In this document: positions 8,860 through 17,481 of the stretch, one piece after another | How positions within the stretch are numbered: the first letter of the stretch is position 1 | Layout of the letters: each line of letters opens with the position of its first letter | Source of the DNA: Cellulomonas fimi ATCC 484 | Lineage (GTDB): Bacteria; Actinomycetota; Actinomycetes; Actinomycetales; Cellulomonadaceae | Direction: 5' to 3' | Assembly: GCF_000212695.1 (NCBI RefSeq) | Contig: NC_015514.1 | Coordinates: 3,348,001 to 3,412,000, forward strand | DNA length: 64,000 nucleotides | Position numbers and translations under genes: made by a program | Notes under the pieces: model-generated | What the model saw: only the letters and a program-made list of their open reading frames with translations | What the model was told of the DNA's origin: nothing | The model's database searches: none

Positions 8860-9804
8860 TCATGCGAGGTCGTCCCGGAACCAGAGGCCCGCGAGATGGT
8901 GCGCCCAGTGGCTGCGTCGGCCGGAACCGGCGGCCGAGCCGCTGGCCCGGGCCGCCGGGGTGCGAGGGCCCGGGCGCTCGGCGTACGGGATGCCGTCGCG
9001 GCCTGTGACCGTGACCTCCAGCCGGCCGAGACCTGCGATCTCGACGACGACGGTGTCACCGTCTGCGAGGGGCCCGACGCCCGCTGGCGTGCCGGTCGCG
9101 ATGATGTCGCCGGGCTCGAGCGTCATCACGTGGCTCGCGTAGCTCACCAGCGTCGCGACGTCGAAGATGAGCTCGGCCGTCGAGACCGCCTGTCGTAGCT
9201 CGTCGCCCACCCAGCACCGCAGGTCGAGCCCGCCAGGGTCGGGAACCTCGTCCCGCGTCGTGATGTACGGCCCGACCGGCGTGAAGGTGTCGAAGGACTT
9301 GCGGGTCGAGCGGTCCTCGCCCGAGCGCACGGTGATGTCGAGAACGGGTACGTACCCGAAGACGTGGTCGAGCGCCTCGCTCGGCGTCACGTTGCGCGCG
9401 CGTCGTCCGATGACGACTCCGAGCTCGCCTTCGTGGTCGGTCCGCCGGTCGGAGTAGGGCAGGGAGATCTCCTGCCCCGGGCCGATGATGGACGACGGCG
9501 CCTTGAGGAAGAGGCCGTACTCGGCGATGGTCTTCTGCTCGTGCATCTCGACCTGGTGGTCGACGTAGTTCACCGGTGCCCCGATCACCTTCGACGGGCG
9601 CGCGATCGGAGCCAGCAGCTCTGCTGCGTCCGCGGAGACGAAGTCGGCGCGGGTCAGGTCAAGTTCGCTGAGGTCGACTCCCGACTCGATGACAGCGCGG
9701 ACCGGATCCCCGTGCCCGACGAGTGACAGCAACACCGTGACGTCCCGCCACCCCTCGTCAGCGGCGACGGCGACCCTTCCACCAGCCAGACGTGCGACGC
9801 GCAT
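8860..9804 (-). CDS. Fumarylacetoacetate hydrolase family protein (2)
   Basis: 314-residue second FAH-family enzyme, related to 2-hydroxyhepta-2,4-diene-1,7-dioate isomerases and fumarylpyruvate or acylpyruvate hydrolases. Metal-site block DHEGELGVVIGRRARNV, then VFGYVPVLDITVRS, and the C-terminal IATGTPAGVGPLADGD loop are all present. It starts with ATG at 9804, three bases after the stop of the monooxygenase, with AGAGG upstream, so it is translated as part of the same messenger. The last ~45 residues after the fold are Arg, Ala and Gly rich and probably disordered. Confidence 0.88.
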   Translation of the reverse strand: MRVARLAGGRVAVAADEGWRDVTVLLSLVGHGDPVRAVIESGVDLSELDLTRADFVSADAAELLAPIARPSKVIGAPVNYVDHQVEMHEQKTIAEYGLFLKAPSSIIGPGQEISLPYSDRRTDHEGELGVVIGRRARNVTPSEALDHVFGYVPVLDITVRSGEDRSTRKSFDTFTPVGPYITTRDEVPDPGGLDLRCWVGDELRQAVSTAELIFDVATLVSYASHVMTLEPGDIIATGTPAGVGPLADGDTVVVEIAGLGRLEVTVTGRDGIPYAERPGPRTPAARASGSAAGSGRRSHWAHHLAGLWFRDDLA

Positions 9805-9807
9805 CTC

Positions 9808-11046
9808 TTACCTCTCGTTCGTGCCCGCGGCGGTGCGTGCAGGCTGTCGGTCGACCGGGCGGCTGTCCTCGCCAGGAGCTCGGTAGAGCCAGTCGAGCTC
9901 GTCGAAGAACTCACCGTTCTTGTTGCGCAGGTAGGCGTCCCGTCGGGTGGCGCCGACTCCGTCCGCGTGGCACACCTCGCCGAAGGCGCGCGCAGTCGTC
10001 TGCACCCAAGACGTGCGCGGCTCTCGCCGGCGCGCGACCTCCTGCAATGCGGCCGACCACGAGTCGTCGCGCCAAGGCAGCCCGGCGGCCACGACGTCGC
10101 CGAGCTCGGCTGCGTCTTCGAGGGCCTGGCAGGCACCCTGGGCGAGGTACTGGAACATCGGGTGCGCGGCATCTCCGACGAGGAGCAGACGACCGTCGAC
10201 CCAGCGTCGCGTCGGGAGGCGGTCAGCGAGCGCCCAGCATCGGTCCGTGCTGACGAACTCCAGTCCAGCGCGGACGTCCGGGTGAGCCATGCTGAACGCC
10301 TCGTCGAGCTCGGCTCGGTCACCGGTGAGGACTCGGTCGGTGAACGGGCGCGGCGCGTGGAAGACCGCAACCTGGTTGAGCAGGCGGCCGCCTCGCAACG
10401 GGTAGCGCACGATGTGGCACCGAGGACCGACCCAGCAGGCGACGTCGTGCAGGTTCTCCGCGGTGGGGACCTGCTCGATCGGCACCGTTCCTCGGTAGGC
10501 GACATAGCCCGACGGCTGCGGCTCGTCGCCGACGAGTCGCATGCGCTGCGCCGACTTCAGTCCGTCGGCGGCGATCACCGCGCCAGCCGTGAAGTGCCGT
10601 CCGGCAGCGCTGACCGCGACGACGTGGTCGTCACGCTGCACGATCTCCTCGATGTACGTCCCGGGCACGAGCCGTGCACCCCTCGTCCGCGCAGCGTCGA
10701 GCAGCACGGCGTGAAGGTCGGTCCGGTGCGTGACGAGATAGGGCGCCTGGTAGCGCTCGATGAAACGCACGCCCAGGTCCTGTCGGGCGATGACCTCGTC
10801 GGTCCGGATGTCCCGCATCACGAGCCCTCGCGGTGCGACTGCGGTCGTGCGGATGCGCTCGAGCAGACCCCAGTCGTCGAGGAGTCTCGTGGCGTTGGGC
10901 CCCAGCTGAAGCCCGGCACCTATCTCGGCGAACTCGGGCGCTTGCTCGACGACCGTGACGTCGGCGCCAGACGATGCGAGCCGGAGCGCCGCTGCAAGCC
11001 CGGCGATGCCGCCGCCGACGACGAGTACGCGTCGGGAGATGCCCAT
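9808..11046 (-). CDS. FAD-dependent monooxygenase (hydroxybenzoate type)
   Basis: 412-residue group A flavin monooxygenase opening the reverse-strand operon. Signatures: VVGGGIAGLAAALRLASSGA near residue 9, GAGLQLGPNATRLL, the DG motif AVIAADGLKSAQRMRLVGDE, and LLLVGDAAHPMFQYLAQGAC. The closest group known to me is 3-hydroxybenzoate 6-hydroxylase or salicylate hydroxylase-like enzymes. ATG 11046 gives MGISRRVLVVGGG, the usual short N-terminus; an in-frame ATG at 11082 would add 12 residues. It is divergent from the IclR gene, whose product is the natural candidate regulator. The ring substrate is not determined. Confidence 0.87.
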   Translation of the reverse strand: MGISRRVLVVGGGIAGLAAALRLASSGADVTVVEQAPEFAEIGAGLQLGPNATRLLDDWGLLERIRTTAVAPRGLVMRDIRTDEVIARQDLGVRFIERYQAPYLVTHRTDLHAVLLDAARTRGARLVPGTYIEEIVQRDDHVVAVSAAGRHFTAGAVIAADGLKSAQRMRLVGDEPQPSGYVAYRGTVPIEQVPTAENLHDVACWVGPRCHIVRYPLRGGRLLNQVAVFHAPRPFTDRVLTGDRAELDEAFSMAHPDVRAGLEFVSTDRCWALADRLPTRRWVDGRLLLVGDAAHPMFQYLAQGACQALEDAAELGDVVAAGLPWRDDSWSAALQEVARRREPRTSWVQTTARAFGEVCHADGVGATRRDAYLRNKNGEFFDELDWLYRAPGEDSRPVDRQPARTAAGTNER

Positions 11047-11122
11047 GAAAGCCGTCCGTTCCTCGTTGAACCGGTGCGGCAACCCTGGGATCGACTTCTA
11101 GTGGGTGCAATAGGTTTCTGCT
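11047..11122. promoter_or_regulatory. Divergent promoter, monooxygenase operon / IclR gene
   Basis: 76 bases separate the two divergent starts and must hold both promoters. On the plus strand TAGGTT at 11111-11116 fits a -10 hexamer six bases before the GTG of the IclR gene, and no Shine-Dalgarno is seen, so a leaderless transcript is plausible. No clear inverted repeat for IclR binding was found by eye. Confidence 0.4.
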
Positions 11123-11905
11123 GTGCAGAACACGCCGTTGCAGGAGCGACCCGCCTACGTCATCGAGTCCGTCGACAACGCGCTGCGGTTGCTGCAGATG
11201 CTGCGCGACGAGGGCCCCGTCCGCCTCACGGAGGCATCCGCGCGGATCGAGGTCTCGCGCTCGACCGCGCACCGGCTTCTCGCGATGCTGGTGTACCGCG
11301 GGTTCGCGATCCAGAGGCCGGACAAGGCATATGCACCTGGACCAGGACTCTTGTCGGAGACGTCGCAGGCGGAGCTCGTCGGTCGGCTGCGATCGACGTG
11401 CCGCCCGCATCTCGAGCTCCTGGCTCGGCGCTGCGGCGAGTCGGTCAACCTCATGATCCGCACCGGTCCCCACGTGCGGTTCATCCAGACCGTCGAGGGC
11501 AGCGCGACGCTCCGGACCGCGGACCGCCAGGGCGCCGTGATGTCCACCCTGGAGGCGTCAGGCGGGCTCGCGCTCGTCGCCGAGGCGCCCCCGGAGGAGG
11601 TGCGGGCGATGGAGCTGAACGCCCCTCGCGGCTGGTGGCCCACCGTCGAGAAGGAGCTCGAGCGCGTTCGCCGGCACGGGTTCGCGCTGAACCTCGCCTA
11701 CACCGAGCCGCATGTCGCCGCGATCGGTCTCGCACTCCACGACCCGAACGGCGCGGGCATCGCCGCCTTCAGCATCTCGATGCCGCAGTCGCGGCTGGAC
11801 CCTCGGCGGCGCGACGAGCTCGTCGCCCAAGCGCGCGAGACGCGCCGTGAGATCGAAGCCGACCTCGCACGCGGTCGAGAGGGTCGGCTGGTCGTCTCGG
11901 AGTGA
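11123..11905 (+). CDS. IclR-family transcriptional regulator
   Basis: 260-residue IclR-type regulator: N-terminal winged helix-turn-helix (VIESVDNALRLLQMLRDEG, LTEASARIEVSRSTAHRLLA, YRGFAIQRPDKAYAPGPGLL, residues 10 to 75) and C-terminal effector domain (LNLAYTEPHVAAIGLALHD and GIAAFSISMPQSRL). Such proteins often control aromatic catabolism and act as repressor or activator depending on ligand. The GTG start has no visible Shine-Dalgarno. It is transcribed away from the ring-hydroxylase operon and toward two dehydrogenase genes; either could be its target. Confidence 0.88.
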   Translation: MQNTPLQERPAYVIESVDNALRLLQMLRDEGPVRLTEASARIEVSRSTAHRLLAMLVYRGFAIQRPDKAYAPGPGLLSETSQAELVGRLRSTCRPHLELLARRCGESVNLMIRTGPHVRFIQTVEGSATLRTADRQGAVMSTLEASGGLALVAEAPPEEVRAMELNAPRGWWPTVEKELERVRRHGFALNLAYTEPHVAAIGLALHDPNGAGIAAFSISMPQSRLDPRRRDELVAQARETRREIEADLARGREGRLVVSE

Positions 11906-12808
11906 GTGCTCGACGCGGGATTCGCGGGATCAATGCGCCCCATCGACGAACCGGCCTTCCCCTTGGCGTCCGACGCGTGGTCGGTTGAGCGGATGGTCGA
12001 CACGGGCGTTGCCAGTACGGATCCGCCGCCCCAGGTACACGCGCGTCAGGCGAGGTCCAGGCTCGCGGGCCGGCTCGTCGTCATCACCGGTGCAGCTCGC
12101 GGCATCGGAGCAGCCTTGGCAAAGAGGCTCGCGGCCGATGGCGCACGCACGATCGCATGCGACATCGCATCATCGCCGGAGCACGACATGGACGGCGTGG
12201 AGTACCGGCGCCTCGACGTCACTGCCGATGAGGACTGGCGCCGGCTCGTGGCGGATCTGCGCGACCAGGGCAACGACGTCGACGGTGTGGTCGCCAGCGC
12301 GGGCGTGACCTGGCGGGCACGCCTCGGCGAGGTCGAGGGCGCGGACCTCGCGCGTGTCTACGCCGTCAATGTCGGTGGGACCCTCCTCGCCATCCAGCAC
12401 CTCTCCCCCTTGATGCAGGCGGGTGGGTCGATCGTCGCCATCGGGTCCGCGGCGGGCCTGACGGGGCACTACCCGCTCGCCTACACGGCGAGCAAGTGGG
12501 CGCTTCGGGGACTGGCCAAGGCAGCGAGTCTCGAGCTCGGCCCGGCAGGCATCCGCGTCAACGTCGTCCATCCCGGCTTCATCGAGACCGAGATGACCGC
12601 GTCCGCCCCCGCGGCGTTCCGAGCAGCGAACGTCGCCGAGACCCCGCTGGGTCGCACGGGCAGCACCGAGGAGGTGTCCAGCGTCGTCAGCTTCTTGCTC
12701 AGCGACGAAGCATCGTTCGTGACCGGTGCGGAGATCCCCGTTGACGGTGGACTGACGTCCCACGGCGGCGTGAAGTCGATCAGTGATGCGCTGTCGAGGC
12801 CCACGTGA
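11906..12808 (+). CDS. SDR-family NAD(P)-dependent dehydrogenase
   Basis: Short-chain dehydrogenase/reductase with the cofactor motif TGAARGIGAALA, NAG-like VASAGV, the catalytic YTASK and the C-terminal DGGLTSHGG. The core starts at about RLAGRLVVITG; the frame carries about 50 extra residues before it. The GTG at 11906 touches the IclR stop, while ATG codons at 11933 and 11993 are alternatives, and none has a convincing Shine-Dalgarno, so the true start is unsettled. It overlaps the next SDR gene by four bases (GTGA). Substrate unknown. Neighbours include FAH-family hydrolases and rhamnose genes, so sugar-acid or ring-derived alcohols are both possible. Confidence 0.82.
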   Translation: MLDAGFAGSMRPIDEPAFPLASDAWSVERMVDTGVASTDPPPQVHARQARSRLAGRLVVITGAARGIGAALAKRLAADGARTIACDIASSPEHDMDGVEYRRLDVTADEDWRRLVADLRDQGNDVDGVVASAGVTWRARLGEVEGADLARVYAVNVGGTLLAIQHLSPLMQAGGSIVAIGSAAGLTGHYPLAYTASKWALRGLAKAASLELGPAGIRVNVVHPGFIETEMTASAPAAFRAANVAETPLGRTGSTEEVSSVVSFLLSDEASFVTGAEIPVDGGLTSHGGVKSISDALSRPT

Positions 12809-13582
12809 CCGGGCGCCTGGCGGGCAAGGTCGCTCTCATCACCGGGACTGCCGGCGGGCAGGGGCGCGCGGCAGCGCGGCTCTTCGCAGCCAAGGGTGCC
12901 TGCGTCGTGGCGTGCGACGTCGACGCCACGGGCGCGCAGCAGACAGGCGAGCTGGTACGCGGTGACGGCGGAGACATGCACAGCTCGCACCCTCTTGACC
13001 TCGCGGACGAGGATCGTGTGCGCGCCTGGATCGATGACGCCGCCAGCCGCCACGGCGGTATCGACACCGTCTACAACAACGCGGCGGCCACCCGCTTCAG
13101 CCCGATCGGGGACACGTCCTACGAGGACTGGTCGTTCGTCGTCCGCCACGAGCTCGACATCGTGTTCCTCGTGACTCGCCACGGGTGGCGGCACCTGGTC
13201 TTCCGCGGCGGAGGCTCGGTCCAGCTGGTGGTGCTCGACAGCAGGCATCACGGGGTCGCGCACGAACCAACGGCTGGCACACACGGCCACGAAAGGCGCC
13301 GTCGTCGCGATGACGAGGCAGATCGCCGCGGAGGGCGCACCTCACGGCATCCGGGCGAACTGCATCAGCCCTGGCCTCATCAGGACGCCGGGGAGCGAGG
13401 GCACGCTCCTGGCTGCCGACCATCCCATGGGAGGCATCGCGTCGGCGATCCCGCTCGGGCGAGTGGGAGAGCCGGAGGACGTCGCGAGATGCGCGCTCTT
13501 CTTGGCCTCGGACGAGTCTTCATACGTCACGGGCGCCAACCTGGTCGTCGACGGCGGCTGGTCCGCCGTCTTGCCTGCTTAG
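12805..13582 (+). pseudogene. SDR-family dehydrogenase, broken by one-base frameshift
   Basis: The first 142 codons give a normal SDR N-terminus (KVALITGTAGGQGRAAARLF, then GGIDTVYNNAAATRF) and reach RGGGSVQLV. The frame then loses homology, while the next frame continues it exactly: CSTAGITGSRTNQRLAHTAT, then KGAVVAMTRQIAAEGAPHG and the ending GANLVVDGGWSAVLPA at 13582. Removing a single base near 13229-13232, in GGTGGTG, restores one protein of about 258 residues. The catalytic Tyr-x-x-x-Lys position reads HTATK, so His replaces Tyr. Either a real mutation or a sequencing error; reads would tell. Confidence 0.85.
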
Positions 13583-13659
13583 CGCGACTGCACTCGGACG
13601 TCTGAGCCTCCTCGGGGGGCCGCGAAGGCCCAGACGACTCACCCGTCGGGTGGAGGAAG

Positions 13660-13693
13660 TTGACACTCGCCCGATGACGATGAAACGATTCAT
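13660..13693 (+). promoter_or_regulatory. Rhamnose operon promoter with LacI-type operator
   Basis: TTGACA at 13660-13665 is a good -35 hexamer. ATGAAACGATTCAT at 13680-13693 is an inverted repeat with central CG, matching the general LacI-family operator pattern TGAAACG-TTCA at all but one symmetrical position. It lies about 20 bases before the rhaI start, so a bound repressor would cover the -10 region. The -10 itself is not clear. Just upstream CACCCGTCGGGTG forms a short inverted repeat. No LacI-family gene is in the window. Confidence 0.55.
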
Positions 13694-13713
13694 GTAGTCA
13701 GTGAGGAGACGTG

Positions 13714-14883
13714 ATGCGCGAGATCAGCAAGGAAACTCTGGACGCCCTGGCCACCCAGGCGATCGAGCTCCCGTCGTGGGCGTTCGGGAATGCCGGGACC
13801 CGGTTCAAGGTCTTCACCACCCCTGGGACGCCACGCACGATCCAGGAGAAGCTTGCTGACGCTGCGCAGGTGAATCGACTCACGGGTCTTGCGCCCAGTG
13901 TCGCTCTACACATCCCGTGGGACCTCGTCGACGACTACACCAAGCTCTCCGAGTACGCGCAGGACCTCGGCGTCCGCCTCGGCACGATCAACTCGAACAC
14001 GTTCCAGGACGACGCCTACAAGTTCGGCTCTCTGACCAACGTGGATCCGCGCATCCGTCAGAAGGCGATCGACCATCATTACGAGTGCATCGACGTCATG
14101 CACGCCACTGGATCCGAGGACCTCAAGATCTGGCTGCCCGACGGGACCAACTACCCCGGCCAGGGCGACATCCGCGGGCGGCAGGACCGACTCGCCGACT
14201 CCCTGCAGAAGATCTACGACCGGCTCGGGGACGAGCAGCGGCTCGTGCTCGAGTACAAGATCTTCGAGCCGTACTTCTACACGATGGACGTTCCCGACTG
14301 GGGCACCTCGTACGCGCACGTCACCGCACTCGGCGAACGCGCGTTCGTGTGCCTCGACACCGGCCATCACGCACCGAGCACCAACATCGAGTTCATCGTC
14401 GCTCAGCTGCTGCGTCTCGGCCGGCTCGGTTCGTTCGACTTCAACAGCCGTTTCTACGCCGACGACGACCTCATCGTGGGCTCCGCCGACCCGTTCCAGC
14501 TGTTCCGGATCCTGTTCGAGGTGGTCCGGGGAGGCGGCATGGAGGCGGGCTCGCCTGTGCGCTTCATGCTCGACCAGTGCCACAACATCGAGGACAAGAT
14601 CCCCGGCCAGATCCGGTCCGTCCTCAACGTCCAGGAAATGACAGCACGGGCGTTGCTGGTAGACCAGCCCGCGCTGCGCGCAGCCCAGGACGCGGGCGAC
14701 GTGCTCGCCGCGAACGCAGTCTTCATGGACGCCTTCTACACCGACGTGCGTCCTGCGCTCGCCGAGTGGCGCGAGTCCCGAGGGTTGCCCGCCGACCCGA
14801 TCGCGGCGTACGCGAAGTCCGGCTACGCCCAGGTGATCGTCGGCGAGCGTGTCGGCGGTACCCAGGCCGGCTGGGGCGCCTGA
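13714..14883 (+). CDS. rhaI: L-rhamnose isomerase (RhaI type)
   Basis: 389-residue xylose-isomerase-like TIM barrel that converts L-rhamnose to L-rhamnulose with a divalent metal, the broad-specificity type known from Pseudomonas stutzeri, not the E. coli RhaA type. Metal-ligand blocks: VLEYKIFEPYFY (Glu), FVCLDTGHHAPSTNIEF (Asp and His) and GSFDFNSRFYADDDL (Asp). ATG 13714 is preferred over the GTG three bases earlier because AGGAG lies five bases upstream. It is first in the order rhaI-rhaB-rhaD, and the kinase starts 22 bases after its stop. Confidence 0.92.
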   Translation: MREISKETLDALATQAIELPSWAFGNAGTRFKVFTTPGTPRTIQEKLADAAQVNRLTGLAPSVALHIPWDLVDDYTKLSEYAQDLGVRLGTINSNTFQDDAYKFGSLTNVDPRIRQKAIDHHYECIDVMHATGSEDLKIWLPDGTNYPGQGDIRGRQDRLADSLQKIYDRLGDEQRLVLEYKIFEPYFYTMDVPDWGTSYAHVTALGERAFVCLDTGHHAPSTNIEFIVAQLLRLGRLGSFDFNSRFYADDDLIVGSADPFQLFRILFEVVRGGGMEAGSPVRFMLDQCHNIEDKIPGQIRSVLNVQEMTARALLVDQPALRAAQDAGDVLAANAVFMDAFYTDVRPALAEWRESRGLPADPIAAYAKSGYAQVIVGERVGGTQAGWGA

Positions 14884-14905
14884 CGCGCGACGAGGAACTG
14901 CCCTG

Positions 14906-16396
14906 ATGAACACCTACGCAGCGGTCGACCTCGGCGCGACCAGCGGTCGCGTACTAACTGGTCGACTCGCGGGCGGACGCCTGGACACCACCGAGGTCGC
15001 CCGGTTCGAGAACGCCCCCGTCGGGGTGCCCGCCCATGGGCGCGAGGTCCTCCACTGGGACGTCCTCGCGCTCTGGGCAGGCATCCGGCGCGGCCTCGAC
15101 GCAGCCCACCGCAACGGCGGGTTCACGTCGGTCGGGGTCGACACGTGGGCCGTCGACTACGGCCTCCTCGACGCCGACGGGGCGCTCCTCGGTAGCCCTG
15201 TGCACTACCGCGACGAGCGAACCCTCGACGTCCCCGAGCAGTTCTTCACGACGATGCCTGCGAGCGATCACTACGCGGTCACGGGCGCGCAGGTCCAGCC
15301 GTTCAACACCGTGTTCCAGCTGCTCGCCGCGGCCCGCACGACGCAGTTGGCGAGTGCTGCGGAGCTGCTCCTCGTGCCGGATCTCCTTGCTGCGTGGCTG
15401 TCCGGCGTGCACGTCGCCGAGGTCACGAACGCGTCCACGACGGGCCTCCTCGATGTCGACAGCCGTTCCTGGAGCCACCGCATCCTCCGGCACGTCGAGG
15501 ATCTGACCGGGAGCGGCATCACCGCACTGCTCCCTCGCCTCGTCGAGCCCGGTACGGTCCTCGGCCCCCTGCGCCCTGGTCTGGGGTGGGGCGACGCGAG
15601 CGTCGTCGCCGTCGGCTCGCACGACACGGCCTCGGCGGTCGCCGCGGTACCGATGCTCGAGCCTGAGCATGCGGCCTACATCTCCTCCGGAACGTGGTCA
15701 CTCGTCGGGGTGGAGCTTCCGGGGCCCGTCCGCAGCGAACCGTCACGGCTCGCGAACGTCACCAACGAACTCGGTGTCGACGGCACCGTGCGCTACCTGA
15801 AGAACGTGGCCGGACTGTGGTTGCTCTCAGAGTCGCAGCGCACGTGGGCGGCACAAGGTGGCGTGTCAGACCTTGCCGCGCTCCTGGCCGCCGCGGCGCA
15901 CGTTCCCGTCTGTCGGACCGTCGTCGACGTCGACGACCCGGCGTTCGCCGCACCCGGCGACATACCGGCGCGCATCGCCGCGGCCGCAAGCGCCAGCGGG
16001 CAGCCGGTCCCCGACGACGAGGCGTCGACCACCCGTTGCATCCTCGACTCGCTCGCCCTCGCCTACCGGCGTGCGATCCGCACTGTCGCGGGGCTCGCGG
16101 ACAGGGACGTGCGAGTCGTGCACGTCGTCGGGGGCGGGTCGCGCAACGCCCTGCTGTGTCAGCTCACCGCCGATGCGACCGGCCTGCCGGTCGTCGCAGG
16201 GCCCGCCGAGTGCACCGCGATGGGCAACCTCCTCGTCCAGGCCTGGGCCATGGGTGACCTGGACGGAGGCCTGCCCGCGATCCGGCAGGTCGTCGCCGAC
16301 TCAACGGAGCTCGCCCGGTGGAACCCCGCCGGGGACACCACGGTCTGGGACCAGGCCGACGACCGGCTGCGGGATCTCACCGCAGCCCGACTGTGA
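14906..16396 (+). CDS. rhaB: Rhamnulokinase
   Basis: 496-residue FGGY-family sugar kinase phosphorylating L-rhamnulose to L-rhamnulose 1-phosphate. The N-terminal ATPase block AAVDLGATSGRVLTGRL matches rhamnulokinases closely; VGVDTWAVDYGLLD, SHDTASAVAAVP and the C-terminal VHVVGGGSRNALLCQLTAD are conserved. ATG 14906 follows GAGGAACTG; a longer frame from 14849 lies in the end of rhaI. Second gene of the rhamnose operon, eight bases before the aldolase start. Confidence 0.93.
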   Translation: MNTYAAVDLGATSGRVLTGRLAGGRLDTTEVARFENAPVGVPAHGREVLHWDVLALWAGIRRGLDAAHRNGGFTSVGVDTWAVDYGLLDADGALLGSPVHYRDERTLDVPEQFFTTMPASDHYAVTGAQVQPFNTVFQLLAAARTTQLASAAELLLVPDLLAAWLSGVHVAEVTNASTTGLLDVDSRSWSHRILRHVEDLTGSGITALLPRLVEPGTVLGPLRPGLGWGDASVVAVGSHDTASAVAAVPMLEPEHAAYISSGTWSLVGVELPGPVRSEPSRLANVTNELGVDGTVRYLKNVAGLWLLSESQRTWAAQGGVSDLAALLAAAAHVPVCRTVVDVDDPAFAAPGDIPARIAAAASASGQPVPDDEASTTRCILDSLALAYRRAIRTVAGLADRDVRVVHVVGGGSRNALLCQLTADATGLPVVAGPAECTAMGNLLVQAWAMGDLDGGLPAIRQVVADSTELARWNPAGDTTVWDQADDRLRDLTAARL

Positions 16397-16404
16397 GGAC
16401 CATG

Positions 16405-17232
16405 ATGCTCGACACCCCGCCCCGCCCTGAGCTCGACGAGCTGCTCACGGCGATGGGCTCCGCCGGCCACCGCATCTGCGAGATCGACGCTTCCGAGGCG
16501 GGCGCAGGCAACATCTCGGTGTACGTCGGGTGGGACGTGGAGGTGCGACGCAGGTTCCCCATCGCGGAGACGATCGAACTCCCTGCGCCCGCCCCGGCGC
16601 TCGCCGGACGCACCATCCTCGTCACGGGCTCCGGTCGGCGACTCCGCCAGATCCACGAGGATCCCGAGGCGAACATCGGGGCCGTCGTCGTTCATGACAA
16701 CGGCACGACCGCCACGCTCTACACGTCCCCGCGTCGACTGTTCGAGCGCCTCACCAGCGAGTTCAACTCGCACCTCGCCGTGCACCAGGATCAGGTTGCA
16801 CGGCGGGGCGTGGAGTTCCAGGCCGTCGTGCATGCACAGCCGATGAACCTGACGTACCTGTCGCACATCCCCAGCTACCGCGACACCGAGGCGATGAACC
16901 GGCGCATCCTTCGTTGGGAGCCTGAGTCGATCGTCTCGCTCTCCGCTGGCGTAGGCGTGCTCGAGTTCATGATCCCCGGCTCGGCCGAACTCATGGCAGC
17001 CAATGTCGAAGGGCTTCGCGAGTTTGAGATCGTGCTGTGGTCGAAGCACGGCGTGATGGCGCGCTCCGACGTATCCGTCACGCGCGCGGTCGACCGCATC
17101 GAGTACGCGGAGACCGGCGCCAAGTACGAGTACATGGACCTGGTCGCCGGTTGCCGCGCCCAGGGGCTGACGCAGGACGAGATCACCGCGGTTGCGCAGG
17201 AGTTCAGCATCGACTCGCGCTGGGTCCACTAA
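16405..17232 (+). CDS. rhaD: L-rhamnulose-1-phosphate aldolase
   Basis: 275-residue class II zinc aldolase that splits rhamnulose 1-phosphate into dihydroxyacetone phosphate and L-lactaldehyde. The zinc-site region reads VVHAQPMNLTYLSH near residue 142 and the later His is in LWSKHGVMARSD near 215. In the E. coli enzyme the first site is HxH; here the second position is Gln, with another His further on, so ligand assignment needs a structure-based alignment. Two adjacent ATG codons exist; the second (16405) is spaced better from AGGA. It ends the operon, before a strong hairpin. No lactaldehyde dehydrogenase, mutarotase or transporter gene is adjacent. Confidence 0.9.
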   Translation: MLDTPPRPELDELLTAMGSAGHRICEIDASEAGAGNISVYVGWDVEVRRRFPIAETIELPAPAPALAGRTILVTGSGRRLRQIHEDPEANIGAVVVHDNGTTATLYTSPRRLFERLTSEFNSHLAVHQDQVARRGVEFQAVVHAQPMNLTYLSHIPSYRDTEAMNRRILRWEPESIVSLSAGVGVLEFMIPGSAELMAANVEGLREFEIVLWSKHGVMARSDVSVTRAVDRIEYAETGAKYEYMDLVAGCRAQGLTQDEITAVAQEFSIDSRWVH

Positions 17233-17282
17233 CCCCCGCAGGCGCAGCCGCGCCCCGCTCCCTGGCACAGGGTGGCACACCA

Positions 17283-17316
17283 AGCCGCCCGGTGGCCCGC
17301 AGACCACCGGGCGGCT
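17283..17316 (+). terminator. Hairpin after the rhamnose operon
   Basis: Perfect 13-bp inverted repeat, AGCCGCCCGGTGG at 17283-17295 and its complement at 17304-17316, loop of eight. It lies 50 bases after the rhaD stop. Only a weak T-rich tail (TCGTGTT) follows, as is common in high-GC terminators. Confidence 0.75.
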
Positions 17317-17421
17317 GTCGTGTTCCGGCCGCTCTCGCTCGATGTGCGTCCGACCGTGCACGCGACCTTTCGTCCGCGCTGACCGGGGACCTGATCGACA
17401 TCGAAGCGGCGGTTGAACCTC

Positions 17422-17440
17422 CCCGGCTTCCGTGGAGGCT
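17422..17440 (+). repeat. Second, outer copy of the IS left-end repeat
   Basis: CCCGGCTTCCGTGGAGGCT matches CCCGGGTTCCGTGGAGTCG inside the left inverted repeat (17451-17469) at 16 of 19 positions, 29 bases further out. It looks like the remnant end of a related IS3-type element next to the present one. Confidence 0.5.
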
Positions 17441-17447
17441 CTTGGCC

Positions 17448-17478
17448 TGTCCCGGGTTCCGTGGAGTCGGATTTCTGG
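17448..17478 (+). repeat. IS3 inverted repeat, left end
   Basis: Begins TGTCCCGGGTTCCGTGGAG and pairs with the right end at 29 of 31 positions. The transposase stop lies four bases inside it. Confidence 0.85.
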
Positions 17479-17481
17479 TTC

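Noticed and set aside
13640..13652. CACCCGTCGGGTG as a terminator after the broken SDR
   Set aside because: Arms are only six bases with one-base centre and no T tract; could equally be part of the rhaI control region.
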